Part shown: positions 37,752 to 45,558 of the stretch, piece by piece
Layout of the letters: each line of letters starts with the position of its first letter
How positions within the stretch are numbered: the first letter of the stretch is position 1
From: Klebsiella electrica
GTDB taxonomy: Bacteria > Pseudomonadota > Gammaproteobacteria > Enterobacterales > Enterobacteriaceae
NCBI RefSeq assembly: GCF_006711645.1
Contig: NZ_CP041247.1
Coordinates: forward strand, 2,418,001-2,482,000
Direction of reading: 5' to 3'
DNA length: 64,000 bases
The notes under the pieces: generated by a model
Databases searched by the model: none
What the model was told of the DNA's origin: nothing
What the model saw: the letters and a program-made list of their open reading frames with translations, nothing else
Translations under genes and position numbers: made by a program

Positions 37752-37903
37752 CACGATTTCCTTTGAGTGATAAGGGGGAAACCCCTGGAATCTACAGACA
37801 GTTTACTACATCTCTTTTCGTCGGCATACCCGACAAAAGAGTACGGGAGAGCAGGATTATTGCCTGAAATGGGCCGACAACCCGCTCTCTTTACGTGTCT
37901 TTA

Positions 37904-38130
37904 ATGTTTAAAACAACGCGACTTTTCTTCGCCACCGCGCTCGGTGAAATGCCCGGATGCTATTTATCCTGGCTCTGGTTAAAACGCGGCGGGGAGACGG
38001 TTGGCGATGATGCGTCGGCGTCCTGTTAATCCCGCCGGGTCATTGCGGGCTGCGTTCCTTTGACCGTCTACGCTTTATGCCGGCCTCCCAGCGTTCGGTG
38101 CCTCTTACTCATGTCGACGTAAGAGTGTGA
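37904..38130 (+). pseudogene. ynfA: Decayed ynfA
   Basis: The first frame reads [18 protein letters not shown], then SWLWLKRGG, clearly the N-terminus of YnfA (in E. coli MIKTTLLFFATALCE... and WLWLKR), but diverges after ~30 codons and stops at 38029. A second frame starting at 38023 reads LLIPPG, then a MPAS stretch where YnfA has LLLPAG and HPAAS, and ends at 38130. So the gene is frameshifted, shortened to about 75 codons (108 expected) and mutated. Position after ynfB matches E. coli ynfA. YnfA is an SMR-like multidrug efflux protein. Confidence 0.75.
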
Positions 38131-38153
38131 CTGAACGCGTCTTTTTTTAATTT

Positions 38154-38170
38154 CATACTTGTATGGTAGT
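38154..38170 (+). promoter_or_regulatory. Candidate RspR operator upstream of rspB
   Basis: CATACTTGTATG is an inverted repeat (CATAC/GTATG), and it continues as CTTGTATGGTAGT. The same 13-mer with one change (CTTGTATGGCAGT) occurs upstream of ydfI at 40902. Both genes belong to the rspR-linked cluster, so a shared operator for the GntR-type regulator is likely (inference). Confidence 0.5.
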
Positions 38171-38363
38171 AGGTCTGATGCTTTAATTTTGATCGGTTGT
38201 TGGCGGTTTGCTGCACAAAGAGACCTGTGGACAACGGCTATACGCCTCCGGGAGAAAACCGGGGCTTTGATGACAAGCGGGCCGCGAAATCCCGTATGAA
38301 CCAGTCTGTTTGCCTGTGGCCAGACTGGACGTGAGGACTTGTGGAACGGGTAAGGAGAGAAAT

Positions 38364-39377
38364 GTGAAAAGTATTGTGATTCGTCAGCCTGATGACCTGG
38401 TAGTCGAAGAACGCGCGCGGCCGGAACCTGCGGCAGGAGAAGTGCGGGTAAAAGTTCAGCTGGCGGGGATTTGCGGTTCGGACAGCCATATCTACCGCGG
38501 GCATAATCCTTTTGCTAAATACCCGCGCGTTATAGGCCATGAATTCTACGGCATCATTGACGCCGTTGGCGAGGGGGTGACGGACAGGAAGGTCGGCCAG
38601 CGGGTGAGCGTTGATCCGGTGATTAGCTGTGGTCATTGCTACCCTTGCTCAGTGGGCAAACCCAATGTATGTACTTCTCTGGTGGTGCTTGGTGTCCACC
38701 GGGATGGCGGTTTTAGCGAGTATGCGGTTGTGCCCGCTCAAAATTGCTGGATAGTGCCGGACGCGGTACCTGACCGGCACGCGGTCATGGTTGAGCCTTT
38801 CACCATCGCCGCCAACGTGACCGGGCAGGTTAAACCGACGACTCAGGACATCGCGCTGGTATTTGGTGCCGGGCCGATGGGCTTAACCACGATTCAGGTG
38901 TTGAAGCGGGTCTATCGGGTTAAGCAAGTGATTGTGGCTGACCAGATCGAGGAACGCCTGCAAATGGCGAAACGAAATGGTGCCGACTGGACTATCAACA
39001 ACGCTGAAGTGTCATTGGCTGACAGCCTGCAGGATAAAGGCATCAAACCGACGTTGATTATTGATGCGGCGTGCCACCCCTCAATTTTTCAACAAGCCGT
39101 CACGCTGGCTTCTCCGGCGGCCAGAATTGTCCTGATGGGATTCTCAACCGAACCTTCTCAGGTTGCCCAACAGGAGATTACCGGTAAAGAGCTGTCTATA
39201 TTCTCATCGCGGCTGAATGCGCATAAATTCCCCGTTGTCCTGGCGTGGTTAGAGCAAGGATTAATTGATCCGGAAGCGCTCATTACTCATGTTTTTGAAT
39301 ATCAAAATATTATTGATGCTATCGACGTTTTTGAAAAAGACAGAAAGAGCTGTTGTAAGGTTTTATTGACCTTTTGA
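38364..39377 (+). CDS. rspB: Zinc-type alcohol dehydrogenase RspB
   Basis: 337 residues from a GTG start with AAGGAG six bases upstream; the ATG overlapping it is followed at once by a stop. Medium-chain Zn dehydrogenase: catalytic zinc ligands in AGICGSDSH and GHEFYG, structural zinc Cys in SCGHCYPCSVGKPNVC, and an NAD-binding GAGPMGL. Very similar to E. coli RspB (starvation sensing). The neighbour rspA of E. coli is missing. Followed after 46 bp by ydfJ, so the two form an operon for uptake and oxidation of a sugar acid or polyol. Confidence 0.93.
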   Translation: MKSIVIRQPDDLVVEERARPEPAAGEVRVKVQLAGICGSDSHIYRGHNPFAKYPRVIGHEFYGIIDAVGEGVTDRKVGQRVSVDPVISCGHCYPCSVGKPNVCTSLVVLGVHRDGGFSEYAVVPAQNCWIVPDAVPDRHAVMVEPFTIAANVTGQVKPTTQDIALVFGAGPMGLTTIQVLKRVYRVKQVIVADQIEERLQMAKRNGADWTINNAEVSLADSLQDKGIKPTLIIDAACHPSIFQQAVTLASPAARIVLMGFSTEPSQVAQQEITGKELSIFSSRLNAHKFPVVLAWLEQGLIDPEALITHVFEYQNIIDAIDVFEKDRKSCCKVLLTF

Positions 39378-39423
39378 CTCTAATAATAAATGCAGTCTCG
39401 ATTTCTAACAATTAGAGAAAATA

Positions 39424-40803
39424 ATGATGACTACAGTAAATAATGAGAGAACAACGACCGATCTCATCCGTGCGGCTGTGTCTGGGTGGTTAGGGACCGC
39501 ACTGGAATTCATGGATTTTCAACTTTATTCTTTAGGGGCCGCGCTGGTTTTTCATGAAATATTTTTTCCTGAGCAATCAGCCGCCATGGCGCTCATTCTG
39601 GCGATGGGGACATATGGCGCGGGATATATCGCGCGAATAGTCGGTGCCTTTATTTTTGGCCGGATGGGGGACAAGATCGGACGGAAAAAAGTTCTCTTTA
39701 TCACGATTACTATGATGGGCATTTGTACCACCCTGATTGGGGTGCTACCTACCTATGCGCAGGTTGGCATTTTTGCGCCAGTGTTGCTGGTGACGTTACG
39801 TATTATCCAGGGGCTGGGCGCCGGGGCTGAAATCTCCGGAGCAGGTACCATGCTGGCTGAGTATGCGCCAAAGGGGAAACGCGGCATCATTTCGTCGCTG
39901 GTGGCCATGGGCACCAACTGCGGTACCCTGAGCGCAACGGCTATCTGGGCGGTCATGTTTTTCCTTCTTGATCGTCAAGAGCTGGTGGCATGGGGATGGC
40001 GAATCCCGTTCCTTGCCAGCGCAGTAGTGATGGTATTCGCTATCTGGCTGCGTCTGAATCTTAAAGAAAGCCCGGTATTTGAACAGGTCAACGAGGGGAG
40101 TACCCAGCAAAATAGCGCTGTGGAGCAGGATAATACCTTTGGTGCGATGCTGAAAAGTAAATCCTTCTGGCTGGCAACCGGGTTACGCTTCGGTCAGGCG
40201 GGTAATTCAGGCTTATTGCAAACGTTCCTGGCCGGTTATCTGGTACAGACCTTATTATTTGATAAAGCTATTCCAACCGATGCTTTAATGATTAGTTCCG
40301 GGATCGGATTTATCACCATCCCTTTCCTCGGGTGGTTGTCGGATAAAATGGGTCGCCGGGTACCTTATATTATCGTGAATATCACGGCTATTTTACTGGC
40401 CTATCCGATGATCTCGATTATTGTTGATAAGAGCTACAGCGCTGGCGCCATTATGGCATCGTTAATTGTCATCCATAATATTGCCGTGCTGGGCCTGTTC
40501 GCGCTTGAAAATATCACCATGGCGGAAATTTTCGGCTCGCGTAACCGTTTTACGCGAATGGCGATTTCAAAAGAAACCGGTGGATTAGTCGCCGTCGGTT
40601 TTGGTCCGCTGCTGGCCGGTATTTTCTGTAACATGACGGACTCATGGTGGCCGATTGTGGCGATGCTGATTTGTTACTCGGTCATTGGTTTGCTCTCCGC
40701 TCTGCTCATGCCCGAAGTGCGGGACCGCGATCTGAGCTTGCTGGACGATGCGGCGGACGCCACTCCTCAGCATCGCGCGGTGAGAAGCGGTCAGTTAACC
40801 TGA
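39424..40803 (+). CDS. ydfJ: MHS-family MFS transporter YdfJ (intact)
   Basis: 459 residues, 12 membrane segments, metabolite:H+ symporter group: AVSGWLGTALEFMDFQLY at the N-terminus, GRMGDKIGRKKVLF (motif A) and QGLGAGAEISGAGTMLAEY. In E. coli K-12 the ydfJ gene is split by the Qin prophage; here it is whole and sits directly between rspB and ydfI, the likely ancestral order. Substrate unknown, probably a sugar acid handled by YdfI and RspB. Confidence 0.9.
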   Translation: MMTTVNNERTTTDLIRAAVSGWLGTALEFMDFQLYSLGAALVFHEIFFPEQSAAMALILAMGTYGAGYIARIVGAFIFGRMGDKIGRKKVLFITITMMGICTTLIGVLPTYAQVGIFAPVLLVTLRIIQGLGAGAEISGAGTMLAEYAPKGKRGIISSLVAMGTNCGTLSATAIWAVMFFLLDRQELVAWGWRIPFLASAVVMVFAIWLRLNLKESPVFEQVNEGSTQQNSAVEQDNTFGAMLKSKSFWLATGLRFGQAGNSGLLQTFLAGYLVQTLLFDKAIPTDALMISSGIGFITIPFLGWLSDKMGRRVPYIIVNITAILLAYPMISIIVDKSYSAGAIMASLIVIHNIAVLGLFALENITMAEIFGSRNRFTRMAISKETGGLVAVGFGPLLAGIFCNMTDSWWPIVAMLICYSVIGLLSALLMPEVRDRDLSLLDDAADATPQHRAVRSGQLT

Positions 40804-40828
40804 GCCGTTGACAGATCGAGGCATACTG

Positions 40829-40852
40829 GCCGGGTGCGGAACCCGGCTTTTT
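40829..40852 (+). terminator. Rho-independent terminator of rspB-ydfJ
   Basis: Perfect 7-bp stem GCCGGGT/ACCCGGC with 5-nt loop and TTTTT, 25 bp after the ydfJ stop. It separates ydfJ from ydfI, so ydfI needs its own promoter. Confidence 0.88.
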
Positions 40853-40901
40853 ATTTCCTTTACTCACGCGTCATGAAACAGACGGTGAATGACGCGCTCT
40901 T

Positions 40902-40914
40902 CTTGTATGGCAGT
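40902..40914 (+). promoter_or_regulatory. Candidate RspR operator upstream of ydfI
   Basis: CTTGTATGGCAGT, matching the motif upstream of rspB in 12 of 13 bases. About 20 bp further on, TTATACCAATTGC resembles a half-site of UxuR/ExuR-type GntR operators. It lies ~105 bp before the ydfI start. Confidence 0.45.
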
Positions 40915-41017
40915 TGACAGAAATCAAGGATGTTATACCAATTGCATGAGATGGTTTATCTCACAGAGGCATTCTCCTCGAGAATGGTTGATCGGTAATC
41001 ATAAAATGAGAGTCACC

Positions 41018-42481
41018 ATGGAAAACACGCTTTTAACAGCCAAGGCAACGCTTCCTTCCTACAATCGCGGCAAACTGGTTTCGCGGATTGTCCATCTGGG
41101 GTTTGGCGCATTCCATCGCGCGCATCAGGCGGTCTATGCCGATATTCTGGCGGCAGAACAGGGCAGCGATTGGGGCTACACCGAAGTTAACCTGATTGGC
41201 GGCGAGCAGCAGATTGCCGATCTGCAGCAACAGGATCTGCTGTATACCGTTGCCGAAATGTCGGCGGACGCCTGGACTGCCCGCGTGGTCGGCGTGGTGA
41301 AACAAGCGATGCATGCTGAGGTCGACGGCCTGGAAAGCGTGCTGGCGAAGATGTGTGAGCCTCAGGTGGCGATTGTATCGCTGACGATTACCGAAAAAGG
41401 CTATTGCCACTCGCCATCCACCGGTGAAATACAGCTCGATCACCCGTTGATTGCTGCGGATATCGTCAATCCGCACCAGCCGAAATCTGCGCCGGGGGTG
41501 ATTGTTGAAGCCCTTGCGCGGCGCAAAGCCGCAGGCTTACCGGCATTCAGCGTGATGTCCTGCGATAATATGCCGGAGAACGGCCACGTAACGCGTAATG
41601 TTGTTTGCGCCCTCGCGCGGGCAATTGACCGCGATCTCGCCGACTGGATTGCGCAACAGGTGACTTTCCCGTCGACGATGGTTGACCGCATTGTACCGGC
41701 GGTGACGGCCGACACGCTGGATAAAATTGAGCAGTTGACCGGCGTGCGCGATCCGGCGGGCGTCGCCTGTGAGCCGTTCCGTCAGTGGGTTATTGAGGAC
41801 AACTTTGTGGCGGGTCGCCCGGCGTGGGAACAAGCGGGGGCTGAACTGGTCGCGGATGTGGTGCCGTTTGAAGAGATGAAGTTGCGTATGCTCAACGGCA
41901 GCCACTCCTTCCTTGCCTATCTGGGATATCTCGCCGGTTATCAGCATATCAATGACTGTATGCAGGACCCGAATTACCGTCGCGCGGCGCGCACCTTAAT
42001 GCTGAGCGAACAGGCGCCGACGCTGAAGGTCCAGGGCGTTAATCTGGAACATTACGCCGGGCTTCTTATCGACCGCTACAGCAACCCGGCGCTGAAGCAC
42101 CGCACCTGGCAGATTGCGATGGACGGCAGCCAGAAACTGCCGCAACGGATGCTGGATTCCGTGCGCTGGCATCTCGCGCAGCACACCGACTTCAGCCTGC
42201 TGGCGATGGGGATTGCGGGCTGGATGTGCTATGTCGGCGGCGTGGATGAGCAGGGGCAGGCGATTGAGATCTGCGATCCGCTGCTGCCGGTCATTCAGCA
42301 GGCAGTCCAGAGCAGCGTTGAGGGGCCGGAACGGGTAAAAGCGTTGCTGGGCATCGAAGCTATCTTTGGTCGCGATTTGCCGCAGAACGGTCGTTTTGTC
42401 GATGCTATCACTAATGCATGGCTGTCGTTGAAAGAGCGGGGCGCGAAAGCGACCGTCGCTGCCTGGGCTCAGACGCACTAA
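41018..42481 (+). CDS. ydfI: Mannitol dehydrogenase family oxidoreductase YdfI (fructuronate reductase type)
   Basis: 487 residues, like E. coli YdfI (486). Polyol-specific long-chain dehydrogenase: [16 protein letters not shown] at the NAD-binding start, [24 protein letters not shown] and the catalytic Lys region [19 protein letters not shown]. It interconverts a hexuronate-type ketose and an aldonate with NAD(H) (family knowledge; exact substrate unproven). ATG 41018 chosen because the family begins here; the frame is open upstream to 40889. Confidence 0.92.
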   Translation: MENTLLTAKATLPSYNRGKLVSRIVHLGFGAFHRAHQAVYADILAAEQGSDWGYTEVNLIGGEQQIADLQQQDLLYTVAEMSADAWTARVVGVVKQAMHAEVDGLESVLAKMCEPQVAIVSLTITEKGYCHSPSTGEIQLDHPLIAADIVNPHQPKSAPGVIVEALARRKAAGLPAFSVMSCDNMPENGHVTRNVVCALARAIDRDLADWIAQQVTFPSTMVDRIVPAVTADTLDKIEQLTGVRDPAGVACEPFRQWVIEDNFVAGRPAWEQAGAELVADVVPFEEMKLRMLNGSHSFLAYLGYLAGYQHINDCMQDPNYRRAARTLMLSEQAPTLKVQGVNLEHYAGLLIDRYSNPALKHRTWQIAMDGSQKLPQRMLDSVRWHLAQHTDFSLLAMGIAGWMCYVGGVDEQGQAIEICDPLLPVIQQAVQSSVEGPERVKALLGIEAIFGRDLPQNGRFVDAITNAWLSLKERGAKATVAAWAQTH

Positions 42482-42527
42482 CGTCAGCGGGCCCAATCGA
42501 CCTGGCGGGCGCCAGGGCGGTTTGTTA

Positions 42528-42566
42528 AAAATTAAGACACCCATCCGGGTGTCTTAATTTTTTGTG
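42528..42566 (+). terminator. Strong rho-independent terminator of ydfI
   Basis: Perfect 15-bp stem AAAATTAAGACACCC and its complement around a 4-nt loop, with T-run continuing into TTTTTTTG. The A-rich upstream arm makes it usable from both directions. The rest of the ~335-bp gap to the next gene is AT-rich and otherwise empty. Confidence 0.93.
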
Positions 42567-42818
42567 CAATCAGCGAACGTTAACCTTGAGGTTGAACGTT
42601 TTCTCAGGCGCTAAAAATAGTCATTCAGGATATTTATATAAATATTGATCGAGGACATTGAATATACATATCTTTAGCTATCCAGAGTTAACTATATATA
42701 ATTGATATTTATTTTAACGAATATGCCAGATCTCAGGCTTATTATCAGTGTGGGACTGAAAATAAATATGTCATGATGTGCGCAGTGAAATTAAGTGCCT
42801 CGGAAAAAGGAGCCGAAT

Positions 42819-43250
42819 ATGTACAAGAAAATTCTCTTGCCTGTCGATGTCTTTGAAATGGGTTTGAGTGATAAAGCGATACGTCATGCTGAGTTTCTGG
42901 CTTCGGCTGAAGAGGGCGAAATTACGTTATTAAACGTATTGCCGAACAGCAGTCGTTCGATTTTACGCGGGTTCGCTGCGGATATTCGGAAATTCGAAAC
43001 CTTTATGCAAGCGGAATCAGAAAAGAAAATGCAGACGCTGTCCCGTCTGTTCTCGATTCCCGCGGCGCGCATTCATACCCGGGTCGTATTTGGCAACGTG
43101 CGCGATGAAATACTGGCCATCGGGAAAGCCGACGAGTTCGACGTGATTGTTGTCGGCTCACGCACGCCGGGCCTTTCCACCCATCTTCTTGGTTCGAACG
43201 CCGAGTCTATCCTGCGCTACGCAAAAATACCGGTGCTGGTTGTCCGCTAG
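42819..43250 (+). CDS. Universal stress protein, UspG-like
   Basis: 143 residues, start MYKKILLPVDVFEMGLSDKAI with AAGGAG upstream. It resembles E. coli UspG ([21 protein letters not shown]) and keeps the ATP-binding pattern G-2x-G-9x-G-S/T as VVGSRTPGLSTHLLGSNAESILRY. Probably a paralogue of the genuine uspG, located between ydfI and rspR where E. coli has none. Role: stress survival or adhesion-related signalling, not specified by sequence. Confidence 0.9.
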   Translation: MYKKILLPVDVFEMGLSDKAIRHAEFLASAEEGEITLLNVLPNSSRSILRGFAADIRKFETFMQAESEKKMQTLSRLFSIPAARIHTRVVFGNVRDEILAIGKADEFDVIVVGSRTPGLSTHLLGSNAESILRYAKIPVLVVR

Positions 43251-43307
43251 CGTATTGATCTATCAGGGCGGCAGGATTGCTGATGATTTGACTGCCGCCA
43301 GAATCAT

Positions 43308-43994
43308 TTACTCTTCGCTAAACCAGTCGCGATTTTCCTGACGAATTAATAATACCGATTCACTGATTTCATGCAGGTGAATATTCATCGCGGTGCCTAC
43401 CGCATCCGCATCGCGATTCTCCAGGGCCTGGAAAATTTGATGGTGCTGGCGCAACAGCATTTCCGGTGGCGTAATATGATCGAGGCTCATGTAGCGGACC
43501 CGGTCAATGGTCGCTTTAATATTCTCGACGGTATCCCACGCCAGTTGACAGTCGGCAATCAGCGACAGTTTTTGGTGAAATTCATCATCCAGCTGGAAAA
43601 AATCATTTAATTGCTGACGCTCAACGGCAATACGCTGCTGGTTAAGGTTTTGCTCAAGCTGATAGATTTGTTCGGCGGTGATCATCCCGGCGGCGCGGCG
43701 CACCACGGCGCATTCGATAGCCTGGCGAACGAAACATCCGTTGCGTACCTGGGAAAGTGAGATCTTATTAACGTAGCTGCCGCGCTGCGGGCGAATTTGA
43801 ATAAGGCCATTCTCCGCCAGTTTGATAAAGGCCTCTCGCACCGGTTGGCGGGAAACGCTAAAGCGCACAGACACTTCTTTCTCAGACAGCGGGGTACCCG
43901 GCGGAATCAAACAATGAACGATGTCATGACGAAGGATACGATAAATTTGCTGGTTTACAGGCTGTGTCGGATTAAGTTGCAATTCTGCGGCCAT
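43308..43994 (-). CDS. rspR: GntR/FCD-family regulator RspR
   Basis: 228 residues, as E. coli RspR (YdfH): winged HTH with [20 protein letters not shown] and [19 protein letters not shown], then an all-helical FCD ligand-binding domain with the metal-binding His/Asp pattern. RspR controls rspA-rspB in E. coli. Here it probably also controls ydfI, since both promoters carry the same short motif. Confidence 0.93.
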   Translation of the reverse strand: MAAELQLNPTQPVNQQIYRILRHDIVHCLIPPGTPLSEKEVSVRFSVSRQPVREAFIKLAENGLIQIRPQRGSYVNKISLSQVRNGCFVRQAIECAVVRRAAGMITAEQIYQLEQNLNQQRIAVERQQLNDFFQLDDEFHQKLSLIADCQLAWDTVENIKATIDRVRYMSLDHITPPEMLLRQHHQIFQALENRDADAVGTAMNIHLHEISESVLLIRQENRDWFSEE

Positions 43995-44086
43995 TGATGG
44001 TTACTTTTATTGGGGGATATGCGCTATTTTACGCGTTATTTGTCCGTTCGCCCATACCCGACCGCAAAGCGGCCGGGTTGCGAGGA

Positions 44087-44836
44087 TTAGCCTGCGCGAT
44101 GGACGTTCAGACCGGCAAAGCTTTGGCTGACCGGCATCATTTCCAGCGTGTTGATATTGACGTGCGCAGGCAGGTTGGCGACCCACCATACCGCTTCGGT
44201 CACATCTTCCGCGGTTAACGCCTGGGTATTCTCGTAGGCTTTGCCCGCTTTGGCATCATCACCTTTAAAGCGCACGTTCGAGAACTCAGTACCGCCGACC
44301 AGGCCGGGTTCCACATCGGTGACACGAATGGCGGTACCGTGCAGATCGGTACGCAGGTTCAGACTGAACTGGCGGACAAATGCTTTGGTCGCGCCATAGA
44401 CATTGCCGCCGGAATAGGGCCAGCTGCCGGCGGTGGATCCGATATTAATAATATGTCCGCGGTTACGCTCAACCATACCCGGCAGTACGGCACGGGTCAT
44501 ATAGACCAGCCCTTTGTTATTGGTGTCGATCATATCTTCCCAGTCTTCGACGCTGGCTTTATGCGCCGGCTCGAGGCCCAGCGCCAGACCGGCGTTATTG
44601 ACCAGCACATCGATGGCCTGCCATTCGGCCGGCAGCCCGGCCATCATCTCTTCAATCGCAGCACGATTACGTACGTCCAGCTGCGCCGTGTAGAGATTGT
44701 CGCCCAGCTCATCCTGCAATGTTTTCAGGCGTTCTTCACGACGCCCGGTGGCGATCACCTTGTGACCATTCGCGATAAAACGGCGAGTCATGCTTTCGCC
44801 AAAACCTGCTGTTGCCCCGGTAATCAGAATAATCAT
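44087..44836 (-). CDS. ydfG: NADP-dependent 3-hydroxy acid dehydrogenase YdfG
   Basis: 249 residues (E. coli 248). Short-chain dehydrogenase: TGATAGFGESM for the cofactor, LVNNAGLALG, catalytic Ser-Tyr-Lys in IINIGSTAGSWPYSGGNVYGATK. YdfG oxidises L-allo-threonine, serine and 3-hydroxy acids, and reduces malonic semialdehyde in the Rut pyrimidine pathway. AGGAG precedes a pair of ATGs; the second (44836) gives the E. coli-like start. Confidence 0.94.
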   Translation of the reverse strand: MIILITGATAGFGESMTRRFIANGHKVIATGRREERLKTLQDELGDNLYTAQLDVRNRAAIEEMMAGLPAEWQAIDVLVNNAGLALGLEPAHKASVEDWEDMIDTNNKGLVYMTRAVLPGMVERNRGHIINIGSTAGSWPYSGGNVYGATKAFVRQFSLNLRTDLHGTAIRVTDVEPGLVGGTEFSNVRFKGDDAKAGKAYENTQALTAEDVTEAVWWVANLPAHVNINTLEMMPVSQSFAGLNVHRAG

Positions 44837-45345
44837 CATCGCTCCTGTCAATGTTCTCATCATGCCCCAGGCGTTTCATGTCGGGGCTTTCCATACCGTC
44901 TTGCTTCATATTTTTCGCTGAAATTGTTCTTCGACGTGTCGCAGCGCCCCAAAGGGCACCAGGCCGGAGAAAAAATTACGCAATGACGATAAGCGGGTGA
45001 CAAGCACTGTAGCGACAAAAGAAAAGAGAGTCTACATCCGTGGAGCAAGCAATACGTTTCCAAAACAGGTAATTGCGATGGCGAGCGCGGGAAAAATGCC
45101 TCTCAGCGGGAAGAAAAATCACCGCCTTACGAGGTGGACGTTCGGCCGCTTTTCCCCCTGGGAAAAGACGATTCCGGTCTAAAAATCAGGCGAACCTTGC
45201 CGAAAAACAGGCCAGAAAGCATTCATGGCATGAATTGATCATCGACACTGTATGGGGATTGTTATTCTGCCGCCACACGACAGAAGCGCAGGATTGACAC
45301 TGAAATCCTTGCTGCGTCGGCGTTTTTTGCCTGAGGAGGGTTCCG
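44837..45345. other. ydfG-45346 intergenic region
   Basis: About 500 bp with promoter for ydfG at the left. Short frames on both strands (e.g. 45078-45182) lack good ribosome sites. Nothing else recognised. Confidence 0.4.
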
Positions 45346-45468
45346 ATGAACGAATGGGAAGAAGACGAGAGCATCTCAACGCACGCCACCTTAATCAGCA
45401 CGGCTATCGATATTCTTGGCGTTACGGGGGCGGTGCTGGTCGCCTGCATTTGCTATTTTTTGTTATGA
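45346..45468 (+). CDS. Small membrane protein with acidic N-terminus (40 aa)
   Basis: ATG with GAGGAGG eight bases upstream. The product starts MNEWEEDESISTHATLIS, a strongly acidic cytoplasmic head, followed by one hydrophobic helix with two Cys (VACICYFLL end). It is not in the remembered E. coli gene set between ydfG and dcp. The good ribosome site and membrane pattern make it a likely real gene; function unknown. Confidence 0.6.
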   Translation: MNEWEEDESISTHATLISTAIDILGVTGAVLVACICYFLL

Positions 45469-45558
45469 CCGCGTTCCCGCTCGCCTGTAGGCGGAAATCA
45501 TTGCGGTCAATCAATGAGTTGCCTAATCTTACTGGATTACCGAGTCCAGGAGATGATG

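Noticed and set aside
45078..45182. 34-codon basic frame between ydfG and the 45346 small gene
   Set aside because: Weak ribosome site and no hydrophobic or motif pattern; cannot be told from chance.
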